DNA of 64,000 bases from Solea solea (lineage: Eukaryota > Chordata > Actinopteri > Pleuronectiformes > Soleidae): contig NC_081148.1 in the NCBI RefSeq assembly GCF_958295425.1, positions 15,322,958-15,386,957 of the forward strand, in the 5' to 3' direction. The notes under the pieces were generated by a model. It was not told where the DNA came from and made no database searches. It saw only the letters and a program-made list of their open reading frames with translations. The position numbers and the translations under genes are program-made. The stretch's first letter is position 1. Every line of letters starts with the position of its first letter. This document shows positions 1 to 13,700 of the stretch, piece after piece.

Positions 1-611
1 ACATGGGTGAAATAAACTGAAGCCATACAGTATTGCCGTCAGTGGTTGTAATGATGGTGTCAGAGTTTCAGCGGGTCACAAACGTCTGATACTAACTGTC
101 TGGATTCAGAGGCAGCTTCTGTGGAGCGGTCGCTCTCTCTGATGGACATGACGAGACCATGATATTCCAACTTTAATCTCTAAATTTCAAATTTCATCTC
201 AACATGTCGAAATTAACCTCATCGTGGCAAGAATTCTTCATGTAATTAAGAATGTTTGCTGCCCACAAATGAAAATGTGTTTTGTGAATAAACCGGCAGC
301 ACCATTGTAATCACTGAAGCCAGAATGTAACATGTTTCTTCAATCTCTGATGACACACTATGGTCAAAATGTATCCCTTGAACCGAAACATTGTTCACAA
401 AGGTCTGTTGCACAAGTCCTCCCAAACTTGCAGGTTATTTTACTTCACCCTGAACAGGCTCCATGAGGATTTTTTGTTCCTTTTTTAACTTGCCATGTAC
501 CTTTAAACCATTTAAGGTTACTTATTGGACCCGAACTGCTGTAATTTCATTAAAAACTGGAAGAAAGGGTTGTTTTAAAACTTTGACCGATAGTGTATAA
601 AAGAAAAACAG

Positions 612-614
<3 letters not shown>

Positions 615-650
<36 letters not shown>
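615..650. repeat. (AT)18 microsatellite
   Basis: A pure AT dinucleotide run. Confidence 0.97.
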
Positions 651-652
<2 letters not shown>

Positions 653-2398
653 TACTGAGAGGGAACTGCTGCTGTCAAAGTCACATCCCCTTGAAGGTCA
701 GGGGAAAATGGCACAGATGGACTTTTGCACTAAATCAGCAATTCTTCCAAAATGTGGTCACACATGGAGTCATGGTCAAACACATGGCAAGAGACCCTAA
801 TGACGCACTCACGCACTCACGGATGGATAATGTTACTTAAGCATTTGGCTTTTGAATTTCAAAAGTAGTGGCATATATGGGACTAAAGAGTTAGATTTTT
901 TAAATAGAATAATAATGACTATGTATTACACAAAACTTAGTCAACAGAACAATAAATAACCATCGTTTAATATTCACTTTGCGAGTCACAATTTATTTTC
1001 AATAAAATTTGCATTTGACACCAGATATATTAACAAAACAAGTCCTTTGTTTTGTTGTGCTGTGTGTCAAGCCTCACCCATCTGGAACATAATTAAGATT
1101 AAACAAACTAAAACAAAAATGGTGAGTGCTATTTTGACCAGACTTGATTGTCTATCCATCAAGCACAGTGATGTGAGTGAAAACAATAAAAATGAGTCTT
1201 GATATAAGCATGCTGAGCTCCTGTGGTTGAGTGCTCATGTCAGGGGAGGGAAGCGTCATGGCATTATGGCGGTGAAGTGAAGTGAGGAAATGGAGGGTGA
1301 CCAGGTGGATATGACAGAAAGTCTAAATGTCACCTGGGGTCCCTGAGGCCCAGCTGCCCCACAGCTGGAGTTTAGAAGACACAAACAGTCATTAACCCTG
1401 TCACATTGATTTGGGTGTGTTCGCTTGTGTCTTCTGACCCATACTGTGGAATAAAGGGACTTGTTTTTTTTTTTTTCTTTAACTGTTGTTTCTGTGTCTA
1501 AACTGTTTCGCTCAGTGTGCTTGTTTATTGTGTTGTCAAAAGCCCAATATATAGAGTTTTGTTTTTACTTTGACATATTTGATTTTCTCCTCTCTGCATG
1601 GCTGCTCAGCTGCCTTTTGATTTTCTGACACCTGGGATTGTTTGGAAATGCTGATAGCAACCATTGCAGTGTGATAATGAACAAATCCGCTGTCAGTCAG
1701 TGTTAGATCTTTCCACTTGTATTGTATTATCTGTCAGTTAGGATGTGTGCTGCCGAAGATGCACACAGAACACACGTTAGGGCTCCGTCGTTCTCACTCT
1801 GTTGCTTTTCTTATATTTTCAGCACGCTCTCGATTCCTTAAACCTCTTTGTCTAGGTCCCCATGCTGTTTGCTTATCAGACAAACCATCTGCTGAAGTTG
1901 TGTGTTTTTCTCTGCACGCCACCCCCTTCGCACATCGGTGCTCTACCAATTATCTGATATATGCGGGATGCCCAGCGTGTGCCACTGCCCACTGCACAGG
2001 CATGAAGCCTGTGTGTTCACACCGGGCAGCCTCTCTGCGTGACACCAGATAATGGGGAGAGCGAGGGGGAGTTCTCTACTCAGCTCTTCTCATCATTCAT
2101 TTGGTGAGCTGATTAGTTCCTCCCAGTGACCAGCGGTAATCTACGGTCCGGTGTGTTTCATGGCCCATTTCAAAATTAGCGCATCTTTATTTGTGGAAGC
2201 AGATCTACACTTGCTGCAGTTTGTTGTGTAATAAGCATCGCCTTTATGCAATGTACCACATTAGACAACACGGCGAGAGCAATACTTTCTGTTTAACATT
2301 TGCATCACTTGTACATGTATATGGGAGGAAAGGTGGCTTCATTTAATTAAGTCAATTTCAGAAGTCAAATTATTACCACTCAAATTGATTTAAAGTGA

Positions 2399-2664
2399 GA
2401 ACTCTTGCCTTTGCAGCAAGACGACACAGGTTTTCAGCCCCGGTCGGAACAAGTCCACAGTCCAAAAACATTCAATAGGGGATTGGTTTTAAATTGGACA
2501 CCCTAGAGTGAATGGATGTTTGTCTCTATATGTGTCTCTGTGGTGGACTGGCGACCTGACCAGGGTGTACCTCACCTATCGCCCTATGTGAGCTGAGATT
2601 GGCACAGCTCCCTCCCCGACCCTCATGTGGAGGATAAAGTGGTAGAAAATGGATGGATGGATGT
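2399..2664 (+). mobile_element. SINE with fish L2-like tail, flanked by target-site duplication
   Basis: The left part (actcttgcctttgcagcaag, then a degraded B-box region) resembles the tRNA-derived head of a common fish SINE. The right part (ggactggcgacctgaccagg ... ending in ggatggatggatg) is its L2-like tail. The element is flanked by the 10-bp direct repeat TTTAAAGTGA at 2389-2398 and 2665-2674, as expected for target-primed integration. The head is 5'-truncated compared with the copy near 52.6-52.8 kb. Confidence 0.82.
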
Positions 2665-3536
2665 TTTAAAGTGAAAAACAGTCCAAAATAAATGATTAAT
2701 TGTATGTCACAACACATCACAGCAGACTTTCTTTCATTCTTTTGTGGCAGAAGATGAAAAACATTCCTCCATCATCTACTGCAATACTTCCGTATGCCCT
2801 CTTTGTATCCACCACTGCTTTTTTCCCCTTTAAACCAATGCTTATCACTACTTCATCTAAATTGATTTAGATTTCGCTTTAAAGCCATGAGAGTGTGTTG
2901 TGTTAAATCTGTCGTACAGCATGTCAGTAATACTGTTTGGGTTGATCTTTTATTTAGTAATAATTGGGAGACTTGACTGGAGGAGATAAGCACGGCTGTG
3001 TTTTTCAAAGGGGTTTATCCGGCATGTAGCATGGCTTCAGCCAGTGCACATGTGGAAAGCATTAGAGGATTGAACTCTTGCCGTCTGCCGAACACTAACT
3101 GAAACATACAAGTGCTCCTTCAGGGGATGGGGGGATATTAGAAAAAGCCTGAAATTGAGAAATATGATATGAGGGACGTTATGGAAGTAAAGCAAAGATA
3201 TTTAAGCTGCAAGCTTTCCTTCTTATTAAAATAGTATCAAGCTTTTATTGAATTGAACAATTTTATTGGAGGGACAACATGTACTGCCTGTGTGAATGTG
3301 GATTTAGTTTCAGCTCTGAGATTGTCATCTTACCCACATTTTATTGCAAAGTGTACTTATCTATTGTGGGTGTGCATTTATGACTTTGCCCTTGTCTAAA
3401 AGTGCATGAACACACACTTTGATGATGAAGATTGTTTTTTTTCTCGCCTCACAGCAGTAGCTTTTCAGTGTTCCTGTTTGTTGGCATTTTCTAAGGCGTT
3501 ACCAGCGAGCCATTTTCTTGGCATGCCGTTGAATTA

Positions 3537-3568
3537 TCTCTCTCTCTCTCTCTCCCCCTCTCTCTCCC
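3537..3568. repeat. CT-rich microsatellite
   Basis: CT repeats with a CCCC interruption. Confidence 0.9.
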
Positions 3569-3706
3569 TTGTCATTTTCCACCACATTTACTCTACTAAA
3601 CAGTCAACTGATGATGCAAGATTTTAACACCTTCAGAACCCTTTGAAGATGATTTCTGAAAAGGTTAATGCAATTTCAAAAGCATAAAGTGCATGGAATA
3701 GCATCG

Positions 3707-3707
<1 letters not shown>

Positions 3708-3740
<33 letters not shown>
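3708..3740. repeat. (TG)n microsatellite
   Basis: A pure TG run of about 16 units. Confidence 0.96.
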
Positions 3741-3742
<2 letters not shown>

Positions 3743-6700
3743 TGCTCATTATAGCTGTAACTAACTAAACCAGATCCAATTGAAAACAGTTGTGAATGAG
3801 TCGAACTAGTGTCAAATCGATAGCTTTTGACCTGTGGATAATTTATAATCAGAGAAACAGTTATGTAGTCTCTATTTAATCTCTATGTAGGTTGTTTTAA
3901 AAAAAAGAAAAGATAAAAAAAGCATGCAGCCATACTTTCTCATCCTTTATCACCCTGGGATTTTCTGTTGTTTCAGCAGAGGTTGAGAGACTGCAGCCAT
4001 TATGTTCTTTGCAGTTTATGTGACATTTATCAACATTATATCTGACAATAAATGTTGAATTGTTATGGGGATATATAATGGAAAGGTTATAGGGCAACAC
4101 ACAAGAGAACCTATGTCTCATATCTTATTTAGAAGTATCTATCAGCAGTGTGACATCCCTGCTATGGCTGGTACAGTTTACAGTAAAATATTTGACTCCC
4201 TGAAGGCTCTGGGTCTGTGTTTGTTATTTTTAAATTGGCATGGTTGCTTTAACCTGGAGGGGCCATAGATTCAATTTCCAAGGGGAAAAAAAAGAAACTA
4301 CAGCACTCACTGGAGTATTTGTAGATGTTGGTAAATTCAGTGTGATGACAGGAATGTCAGTCGCGCTGCAAGTACTAAAGATTGTCAGGTTCAGTGTGAC
4401 CCATCGCACTTCAAATCCACATATGTGTCGGAATTATCAGGGGTTTGCACTTGTGACACCCTGAGCCATTTCAGTCACTTCATTTTGTCAAAGAGCTATT
4501 ATGAGAGTTCATACAGAGAGCACTTGTGGAAATGCGTTTTCAGGAGGCGAATGCACTTTTCAAGAGGTTAACTTTCAAACTTAATTTAAAAGAACACGTA
4601 AGAGAAGGTTATTTTCACAGAAATCCACACTTTACCGTGCAAGCTGAACAGAATGAATACAACCACAGAATGAATACAACCACATGAGCTGCCAGCTGCA
4701 CATTATTTACATCAGGTTCCCCCCCAAATTCCACTTCTAAGGGCCGTGCTCACGGCCATTTCTCAGAGAGCTGAGAAATGCAAAACATAGCTTAAACATT
4801 GAAGTTACAGGCCAAGAACAGACAGACTCCCCTTTAACTGGTGGATTCACTGCTTTATGTCTGAATGTGACAAGTCACAGTGCCTGGTCCTGGTGGATGC
4901 ACTGCATCCAGCTCATGTTATCATCAGTATTGATTCGTCTCCAAATATGGGCCTTTGTACTCCTCCTGCAAGCCCATTGGCTTCAGAGTCCAACCTATTA
5001 TCCACTGCTTACAAGAGAATAAATATTTTCTTCCTTTGGGCTCACATGTATATCCAAACAGTAGCGATAAGGGCATAACCTTTGTGATAGGTTTATAAAG
5101 CTTCAGAAGGAAGCTGATAATAAAGCAAACTTGCGTGCCACGTTCTGAATGCATCTTGAACCATTTGACTCATTACAGCCTTTCCCTACCTGGCTTAGTG
5201 GAAAATGGTGATAAGATGTCTCATTTCCGTTTACCTTTCAGCATTATTCATGGGTGTGGAGGTGTTTTGTAGTTTTGTTCCCAGTGCAAACTCAATATAT
5301 GCCTGTGCTGAAATGCTTCAGAGCCACACGCTGTGATTTAAAATCAAACTTCTTTGATCTAAAATGGTCTACTAAATACTGATTTGAATTACACAGAGAG
5401 AATGTTGCTCAGTTTAGCTGTACAAAACACTTCATATTACAAAACAACGTGCTGCTACAGTATATTCGTCAGGCATCACCACCACATGTGATTAAGCTGT
5501 CATGGGTACCAATTAACCTTTTGACCTCAGTTGCTAGGCAAGGCAGGATGCTGGAGGGATGGCTGTCACACAGATGTTTCAGTACTGAGTTTTTGGTTTG
5601 AAAGCTCGGCATCCTAATTATCTCCCTGATGTGCTCGAGTCCATTCAAATATAAGCAGTGACACCTTTAGTTTTCCTGCAGTAGTGGCTGTGTACACAAA
5701 TTCAGATGACCATGTGAGTTTGATTTTTCATTAGGGCGAGTGGATGTTCAGCCAACTAGTATTTCTTCCCCTCATATTGCAGAGAAACATCAAACAGCAG
5801 TTTTGATGTCATGTCTACTGCAGCGAGTCGCTTGAAGCAGGCACATGGGAGTTGTTCTTTCCTCAACAGAGCAATAAAAAACTTTGTGTTACATCCATGA
5901 GGCAGAAGCATATACCAGATAAATTAGCTACCATATAGTAGTCAAACTGAACATGTGATTGATGTGATACCAAGTCTGACTCCTGACCCTCTAAGTCTAA
6001 GGTTATTGCAGAGTGGACTTGTGGACAGGATGTCGAGCTTGCATCAGCAGACAGCCAATCAGAGGTAACATCAGCATCCACCTGGCTCACATCAGGCTGA
6101 AAAATCATGACGGTGCTTTTATTAGCATTTAATGGATAATAATTGTCTGCTAAGTACTCATCTGTCCGTCACATAGATGGACATAGAAGATGAGCCCTAA
6201 TCGTGGTTCTGGAAGCTTTCCGGTAGTTTTCAGTGGAGAGGTTTTACATACGCATTTCCTCGTGTTCTCATGAAATCCTCTTTTCCTTCACAAAGCCCAC
6301 GGGGGTCCATCAAATGTCTCCTGACACCTGCACAGCGGTGCATTTTTATAATGCACCATAAACCTGGGATCTTTTAATGACATGTCCAAAGCACATCAAC
6401 CATCAACTTTGTAAATGCCTTACAGATGTTACAGAAGATTTTTTTGTGTGTCTGGAATGCTTGCAAGTGAAAAGGCTGCACAACTCTGAAGTGTAAAACA
6501 TGCGAGAAGATTTATTATTCCTACAAAACACACACATAAGCGCTCGTTGGCTTGTGCCGATGGGACATCCACAGCTCTTTGCTCTTAAGCTGAGCCTCTC
6601 ATATAAACCACCTAATTAGAATTAGTTTGACTACACTTATGCTCATGAAAAGCGTATCATGGATATTTATCCGATGGTTAATTGACACCGTAAAAGAAAT

Positions 6701-7764
6701 ACATATTCATAAACACACACCACTGACTGCTTAAAGCTGCTTCATAGAGAATGTCAAATTTAATTGGGGAGTGCTGAATGATCGATGTGCCTGCTGATAT
6801 ATGCCATATTATAGTATATCCTATTGTGGCTTTGTTAATTCATATTCATGCAGTTGCCACAGATTACTTAACTCTGCCATTTTCTAGCATACATCGAGTA
6901 AAAATAAGTAAAAAACAATGTAAATTTCTGTTATCATTCTAGGTAGTGACAATCATGTACTGCTTTACATTTTTAAATTATACTGTCGACTGAAGTTTTG
7001 TTCCCCCTCAGTGTCGCGATTACAAATGTAGCCCCCAGCAGTATCTACTTTATGTCGCACAGCAGAGGCCACTTTTATCAATGTCTTTTGGGTTTCACAA
7101 ATACCACCTCAGTCGTGTATTTGTCTATTCTGTATAGGTGTTTCTGTTTCCTCAAAGTGAATAATTTAAGCGAAACGAAGATTCTCAAATCTCTGCAGGG
7201 CGGCGAGACAGGAAGACGCAAGAGTGTGTTTCTCGTTTGAGATATTACGGAGACACTGAATCCATTCCTGATGGTTGAAAGCTCAGTTTCATTTTGTAGC
7301 AAACTCTCGTTATAGAAGCAGGACTTCAACATGTCATTTTGAATCTTAATTCAAAAACCTATAGTGAAAAACAAAAGATATGTTATCCACAAAAGCCTAT
7401 TAAAGTGCAATCAAATGCAATAATCAAGTGAGGGGGGGGAATTAAAGTGATGTCAGAGATACTTATCTGAGTATAGGTGAGACCAGGAGAGTTCTACCTC
7501 TGGGTCTGTATCCCCCCGCCTTATGCGGCTGTGATCTTTTCTCAGTTGCTTTTTCAATATGTCTGGGTGATTAAAGAGTCACCCACTCCCTTCCTGTGTG
7601 CACAGCATTGGCTGCAATCGCAAAGTTGTTTTTTGACCCTGCCAACCCACCTTCAACACAAAGCAGGAAGTGAAGTCTTTTCGAGACTCTCACATGGTGC
7701 CATCTGCTTCGATTTTTAAATGCAGCTAACCCCACCAAACCATATCAACACCTCTCTGTAAACA

Positions 7765-7778
7765 CCCCCCCCCCCCCC
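7765..7778. repeat. poly-C run (14)
   Basis: A homopolymer C run. Confidence 0.95.
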
Positions 7779-10700
7779 ATTCTTCCTCCCCCCTGGTAGA
7801 CAGGCAGTCATCAGCCAAATCCTGGCACGGAACTTGGAACTGGCACAAACGCAGCACATGAATTAAAGATTTCGTCACAGCACACGGGGCAGCATGTTAC
7901 TGCTGTGTGTGCACTACTGTCAACACGCACCTTTGTATGTTTAGGTCGTAAAGACAGTAGGACACTGATACTCTGTATGTCACAACAGAACCACAGTCAC
8001 ATCCCTGTGGAGTGAAACACATGACAGCGCACCACTGTTACTCGGAGCTATAAATATCTGATGAAGAGCTGCGCTGCAGTCATTTTATGCCCATCAGAGT
8101 TCCACTGTTTATTTAACCTACTTAAGAGGCCTCTCTAGAAACCTATTTTTAATCATTAAAACGAAATTGCTTTGTGTTCCCGTCTTGGAAGAATTTACAA
8201 GAAGATTGGAGTGGAGATAAAGAGATGAGATGCAGCAAGCAAAACAAAACCATTCCAGGAAAGAAAGCATAACAGACTTAAGATGCATTTTTGGAAATAA
8301 TTCGATTTTCCCAATACACGCAGATAAAATGAGACAGTGTTCAGAATACAAATGTGTCCTTGATGTCTCATTAGCATGGTTCCGGTAAATATCATAATTA
8401 GATTAATAGATAGAGTTACGGGAAACTTGTGGATCTATTTGCCTTGGGCTTCTTTTCTCTTGGCTGCAAAGCTGTCTCCAGCTAATTGGTTTGTTTTGAT
8501 GCCAAATCAGAACTGTCTGATATTATATGACCTCTCCTATTGTCAACGGTGGCTTGGAAGCTGATTGTTTTCTATTGTAAATGTTTTGTTTACTTATATA
8601 AGAGTGCTACTAATTTAAAAGGAAGGTACACGGAGCATGGACCCTGATTCCCTGCCTCACCAAAACCAGAATTAATATTTGTTCACAACACACCAGAATA
8701 TCGAGCTGCGGGCTGACTTTAGAGCTGCTATTAACACTTATATACAGTTTATTTCTAGTCTATTCTGTTTTGTAAAATGATTATAGTTGCCTCTGCTTTA
8801 CAGCCTTTGGATCCACTCACCACCTGACATCCTGACAGCTTCATACATATAACCCGAAAAGACGAAAAAAAGAAAAAAAAAAGGAGGCTGTTCTTAGTTC
8901 AGACCCTCAGGTTAGCCCTTTATCCCCAGCCTTAGTTCTGGCTCGAGTAATAATCTTGCTGTCAGCACACTGTCAGTATTTCTTTAATGCAGGTTTTTAG
9001 AAGCACCTCTTGTGTAAGGGGATTTTATTTTTACTAGATCATGTGTTGATATACATTCTGGCTCTTAGTTGAAGTTGTTAGTCATAAACATGTATGAGTT
9101 CAAGACAAAAATGTGCATTTATGTTTATGAGAAGTATAATACCAATATAAAATCCAAAAAAGAAGAAGAGGAAAGGACATCATAGTTCTATTGTAAGCAG
9201 GGCCTGGTTTGGCCTTTTGTGGTTCAGCCCTGTGTTTCAGATGGCAGAGCACAGACATATCAGGGACTGATTAAACTTTAATAGGCTCCTGAATACCATT
9301 TTCACCTCTCAAAGCAGCCAAGCAATAGGCTTTCTTCTCAGAGTTCCCTCTAACCAATCATTCCTAAAAAGCTTTTCAAAGTGCTGCGTGGAGGAGGACG
9401 TGATCTTGAGGAAGCGTTGTGTGTCCTGGTGCAGCAGGTAGAACACAGTAGTGTGGAAAGCAATAAAAAAAAAATACAGTTGTTTTAGTACAATAGCTTT
9501 GTAGGTCACTCTGTGGAGTGGCGAGGTGTGCTCGCTCAGCCGACTGTTCCTGTGGAGCCTGTGCAGCCCACAGTCTCAGGAACATGCAACCTTTAAAGAG
9601 GGATTTGAAAAGGTCAAGGCACATGCACGGAGAATGATAATACAGGAGTACGCTTCCAGAGGTTACAGGGTCAATGTGGGTTTTATTCTTTCCCTTTCCT
9701 CTCATCCTGGAGAGATGGCTTTATGGAGTTTGCTAAGATTGATTTGATTTGATTTGCTATGAAACAAATACGACACATTTTTCTTGACTGCATTAGCCCA
9801 TGCACTGTATCTCCTTGAGAGCTTATTCTCATCTCAGTTGACCCACTTGTGAGGATCTGGCATTGAAGAGAGAGGGAGAGAAGTTGTCCACCTGGACCTG
9901 GTTAGAGGTGTGGTTGAGACAGGCTTACCGGGGACTGGTGTGTCCCAACACACCAGCGCACTGTTTTACTTCACTCCCTCAAAGGCCCTGTCCCTGCTTT
10001 TCTTCACAGCTCTGCTGCTGTTTGAGTTTGCCGTTTGCCATGTTAAGATGAATCACATTACATTATTTTGTATCTGGGTTTTTTTCCACTGGTTGTTATG
10101 GATCTGAAGGTATTATATTAGCCCTTGGTTTTCTCTTGATTGAGCAGGGAGGATTTCCTTAAGACTGAGCCAGCTGGGTCTCCACCACATGACAGAGTGG
10201 GTGCTCTCCCTCTTTACTCGACAGTCCCATGTGATATTACTGCATGCTTAGCGACTCTTCTTCCACTGATCTAATTAGTCCCTTGACACATCTTTAACGC
10301 TCCGTATTTATCAGGAACATTAATTAGTACCTGGGCTGGATATATTATTTTGAAAAGAGTGAATGTCCTTGTTTATTAAAGTATTAACAACAGGGGGGAA
10401 ATACTCTCTCTTATCCCCTGATATTAGTCACTTAGTGAGTCTGCTCATTCATCATACCCTTTCTACAGTGTGTTTTCGCCACCTATTTATCCTTGTCTGT
10501 CTTTTTCTTAGAGCACATATAAAATGATGTTGGATTAGCATTATTAATTACAGCAGCGCTCTGCGCCCTGTGTTACACAGTTGTCGCATTAACAACCTTT
10601 TGTGGATAGTCACTTGGGTATAAGGCTGTGAGGTTAGTCGCTCTTGCTCTGGTTTCAGTCAGGTTTAGGGAAGCTTACAAGACATGGACTGGAAAACAGT

Positions 10701-13700
10701 GCGAGAAATGGGAAGGTCATTGATTTTCCAAGTGACAGTTAGACCGAAACAGATACTGTATTGATCGGAGGCTTTGTTTGGACACAGTAGTTGTACAGAG
10801 CTGAAGGAGAGTTTGGAGGTTGGGAAACACGATCATCCGTAGCTGTGGTTATAATTGTCCATTATGCAGGACACAGACCGCAGCACCTTGTGTTTGTTGT
10901 ATTAAATCATATTCTGCTTCAGAACATTTCATTTTAGTAAAAGCGCTCCGCTCATGTTCAATAGAATCACATTTTATTATTTTGCATTTATAGCTCACAT
11001 CTAACACTGTTTGGTTTGGAGTGATGCGACTGACAGTTGGTCTTATATATTAGCACACTGTCATGAGTTGAACTCATACAACATGTGGATGTAATGCTCG
11101 AGCTCAGGATAGACCTTTCTCACAGCAGATATTTTTCAACATGAGAGTAGGAGAAAAAGGTTTTACCAGTGACATCAATTAGGATTCCACTTCAAGATTT
11201 AAGAAATTCAGGTTCAAGTATTTTTAAAAAAAATGTAATGGTTATTTTAGAACTGCATCCATATAGTTCCCATATTTTTTGGATGTGTTCCAATAAAGTA
11301 TTGAGAAATAATTACACCGTATGGTCATTATAGCACTGCTGAAACCACAAATCTAATGGTGCTTTACGACTTTTACACAGTGCTGCGTTTTGATCTGCTA
11401 ATAAGTGAAACGGTTCAAGAGTTAAGTGCACAGATTTCTTCCACTAACCATGAAGTAGAGCCAATTTTAACAATGTTACTGTTACTCCGTGGGTCTTTTT
11501 GGATGTTTGTTTGTTTTGTTTTTTGTTATTGGTGATAGGAAAACACATTGCTGCCTAACACAACACACTTTGAACTCTTTGACAAGTCTGACTGAGAAGT
11601 GTGTGAATGACCTGAAAGGCCCTTATATCCCTGCTTGTTTTTGTATGGATTTCACTGTGGCTTAGTAGCATCTAACTCTACCCTTAGGTGCTGCACAGCA
11701 TAAGCACACGGATACTAATAGATATATTACACTCGTTCGCAGGAAAATCATCAATCAAGGAGACTGGGAGAATTACCGCTCGCTCTTCTTCCTTGCTTTA
11801 ATATTTGACTGCATATGGAGACAAAGGCTTCTTTTTGGATTTCGTTGCTGAGAATTTCCACGTACCTCTTTTTTTTTATTTATCTTAATATTGAATTGCA
11901 GTACAACGCAATGTTTCATGACTTCTTTTGAACCAAAAGGTTGAGCTTTTTATTCTTTTTAGATAAATGGAAAATGAGCTTGGCTGCACTAATTAGAAGT
12001 GGTTTGTCTCCCACTGCAAAGGTTATGTAAATGATCTTCCCCGATGCACCGAGCATCAACAACAAAATAGGTAATCAGATTATATTCGGATAGAGCCAAG
12101 AGACAGCAAAGCCAGGAATGAGATAAAGGTTTGTGTCAAGGCTGCCAGTGACACATGTGGTTCCATTGACGAGAACCTCATAATAACATTCACCGGCACC
12201 TAAGTAAACACAATTTAGCTTTCACATGTAAATCAGCCAGGTAGTGCAGGGAGCAGGGAAACATGCCTAAAAAAACAACATAAGAAATAAATATTATGAG
12301 AAGAAATCAGCCTCCAGCAATCAGTGCTGCATTAAGGGAAATATGTATTGAATTTCAGAGTGTGTACTATTAAATGTTATTTCACATTTACAATAAATAA
12401 AATCCAGATATTAAATTTGATATTTGTGTTAAGGCAGCTGTAAATGTAAGAGTTGTGTCAAGATAATATAACAGTCCATAACTGGGAGTTTGTATACTCT
12501 TACACGGCTGCGTGTCATAAAAAACTTTTTGGTAGGTGACACTCATTTACGCAACTTCTCCGTTAGTTTATTAATCTGCTATAAATCTAATGAGTCCTTG
12601 TACAATATCTAATCAGCTTTCCATCTCCTGAGCAAACACCTCCAGGCACCTACTGTCATTCTGCTGCTGCCAAGTGAGCTCAACACTGAGGAAACCAAAG
12701 CCAGACATTGTTATTGTTGCTTTTTAAGATTCTGTTTTTTTCTCTGAGAATGATATTCCACTTACAACATCTGTGTTAAACTAAGAGTGCCTTTAAAATT
12801 CATTTAGTTCCCAACAAATATGTTGTCTTTATTTAGTAATGATTTACGTAGCCCATCATGCCAAACAATTTTCTTGACTTTTAGGGTAATCCTAATCCAC
12901 AGACTGTTCTAAAACACATTTTGCCTTCTGCTGTTCTGCCAGGGTAAATAAACGGCCTTGACACTCTATACATTTCACATCCAGCAGAGACTGTAAATCT
13001 GGTCTGTACATCTGACAAAGTCCAGACCAGATCTTCATTCCACTTTTTAAGTTCTGTCAAACAGCACCTCTGCTCGGAGGCCCGCTTCCCTGTTTGATGT
13101 CGCCCACACAGCCATATGGTATCACTCACAGGATCACTTTTTCTGTTTTTTATTTCCTGCCATTACACTCATCCTGTGCCTGATTCAGCAGTGTGTAGAT
13201 CTACCATAACCCCTCAGTGACTATTGTGACATTTTAATGTGAAAAGGCTCACCTTTTGTGCTGTAACATATTTTCATTGATTTTTATTTTACTTTAAATT
13301 TTCCGACTGTTTCTTCTTTATCGCCCTTTAAGATGGGTCTACTTAAAATCTCCCGCAACTATTTATAGCATAAGGGAATTATTTTATTATTATAATGTGT
13401 CTCTGTATGGCCAAAAAAAAGAAAAGGTTTTTAGACTGTGGATGAGCAGCAAGAAAAAGAAAAATATGTGTTATTTCTGCCTGAACATTGTGTTGGCATC
13501 TTGTATGGCTCTGTTATATAAGCAGCAAATGGGTAATAGCTTTAGCGAGAATGAAAAGCAGAGGACTTTGTAATGAGTGTTCCTCCTGACCTTATGGCAT
13601 TAAGTTCCACAGGAAAAAAACACCATATGCAGGTAAAACCTTAGACAAGTGACAAAATTATTAGCATTTCTTTGTTGCAAGAGAAACCACAGCCCACACA

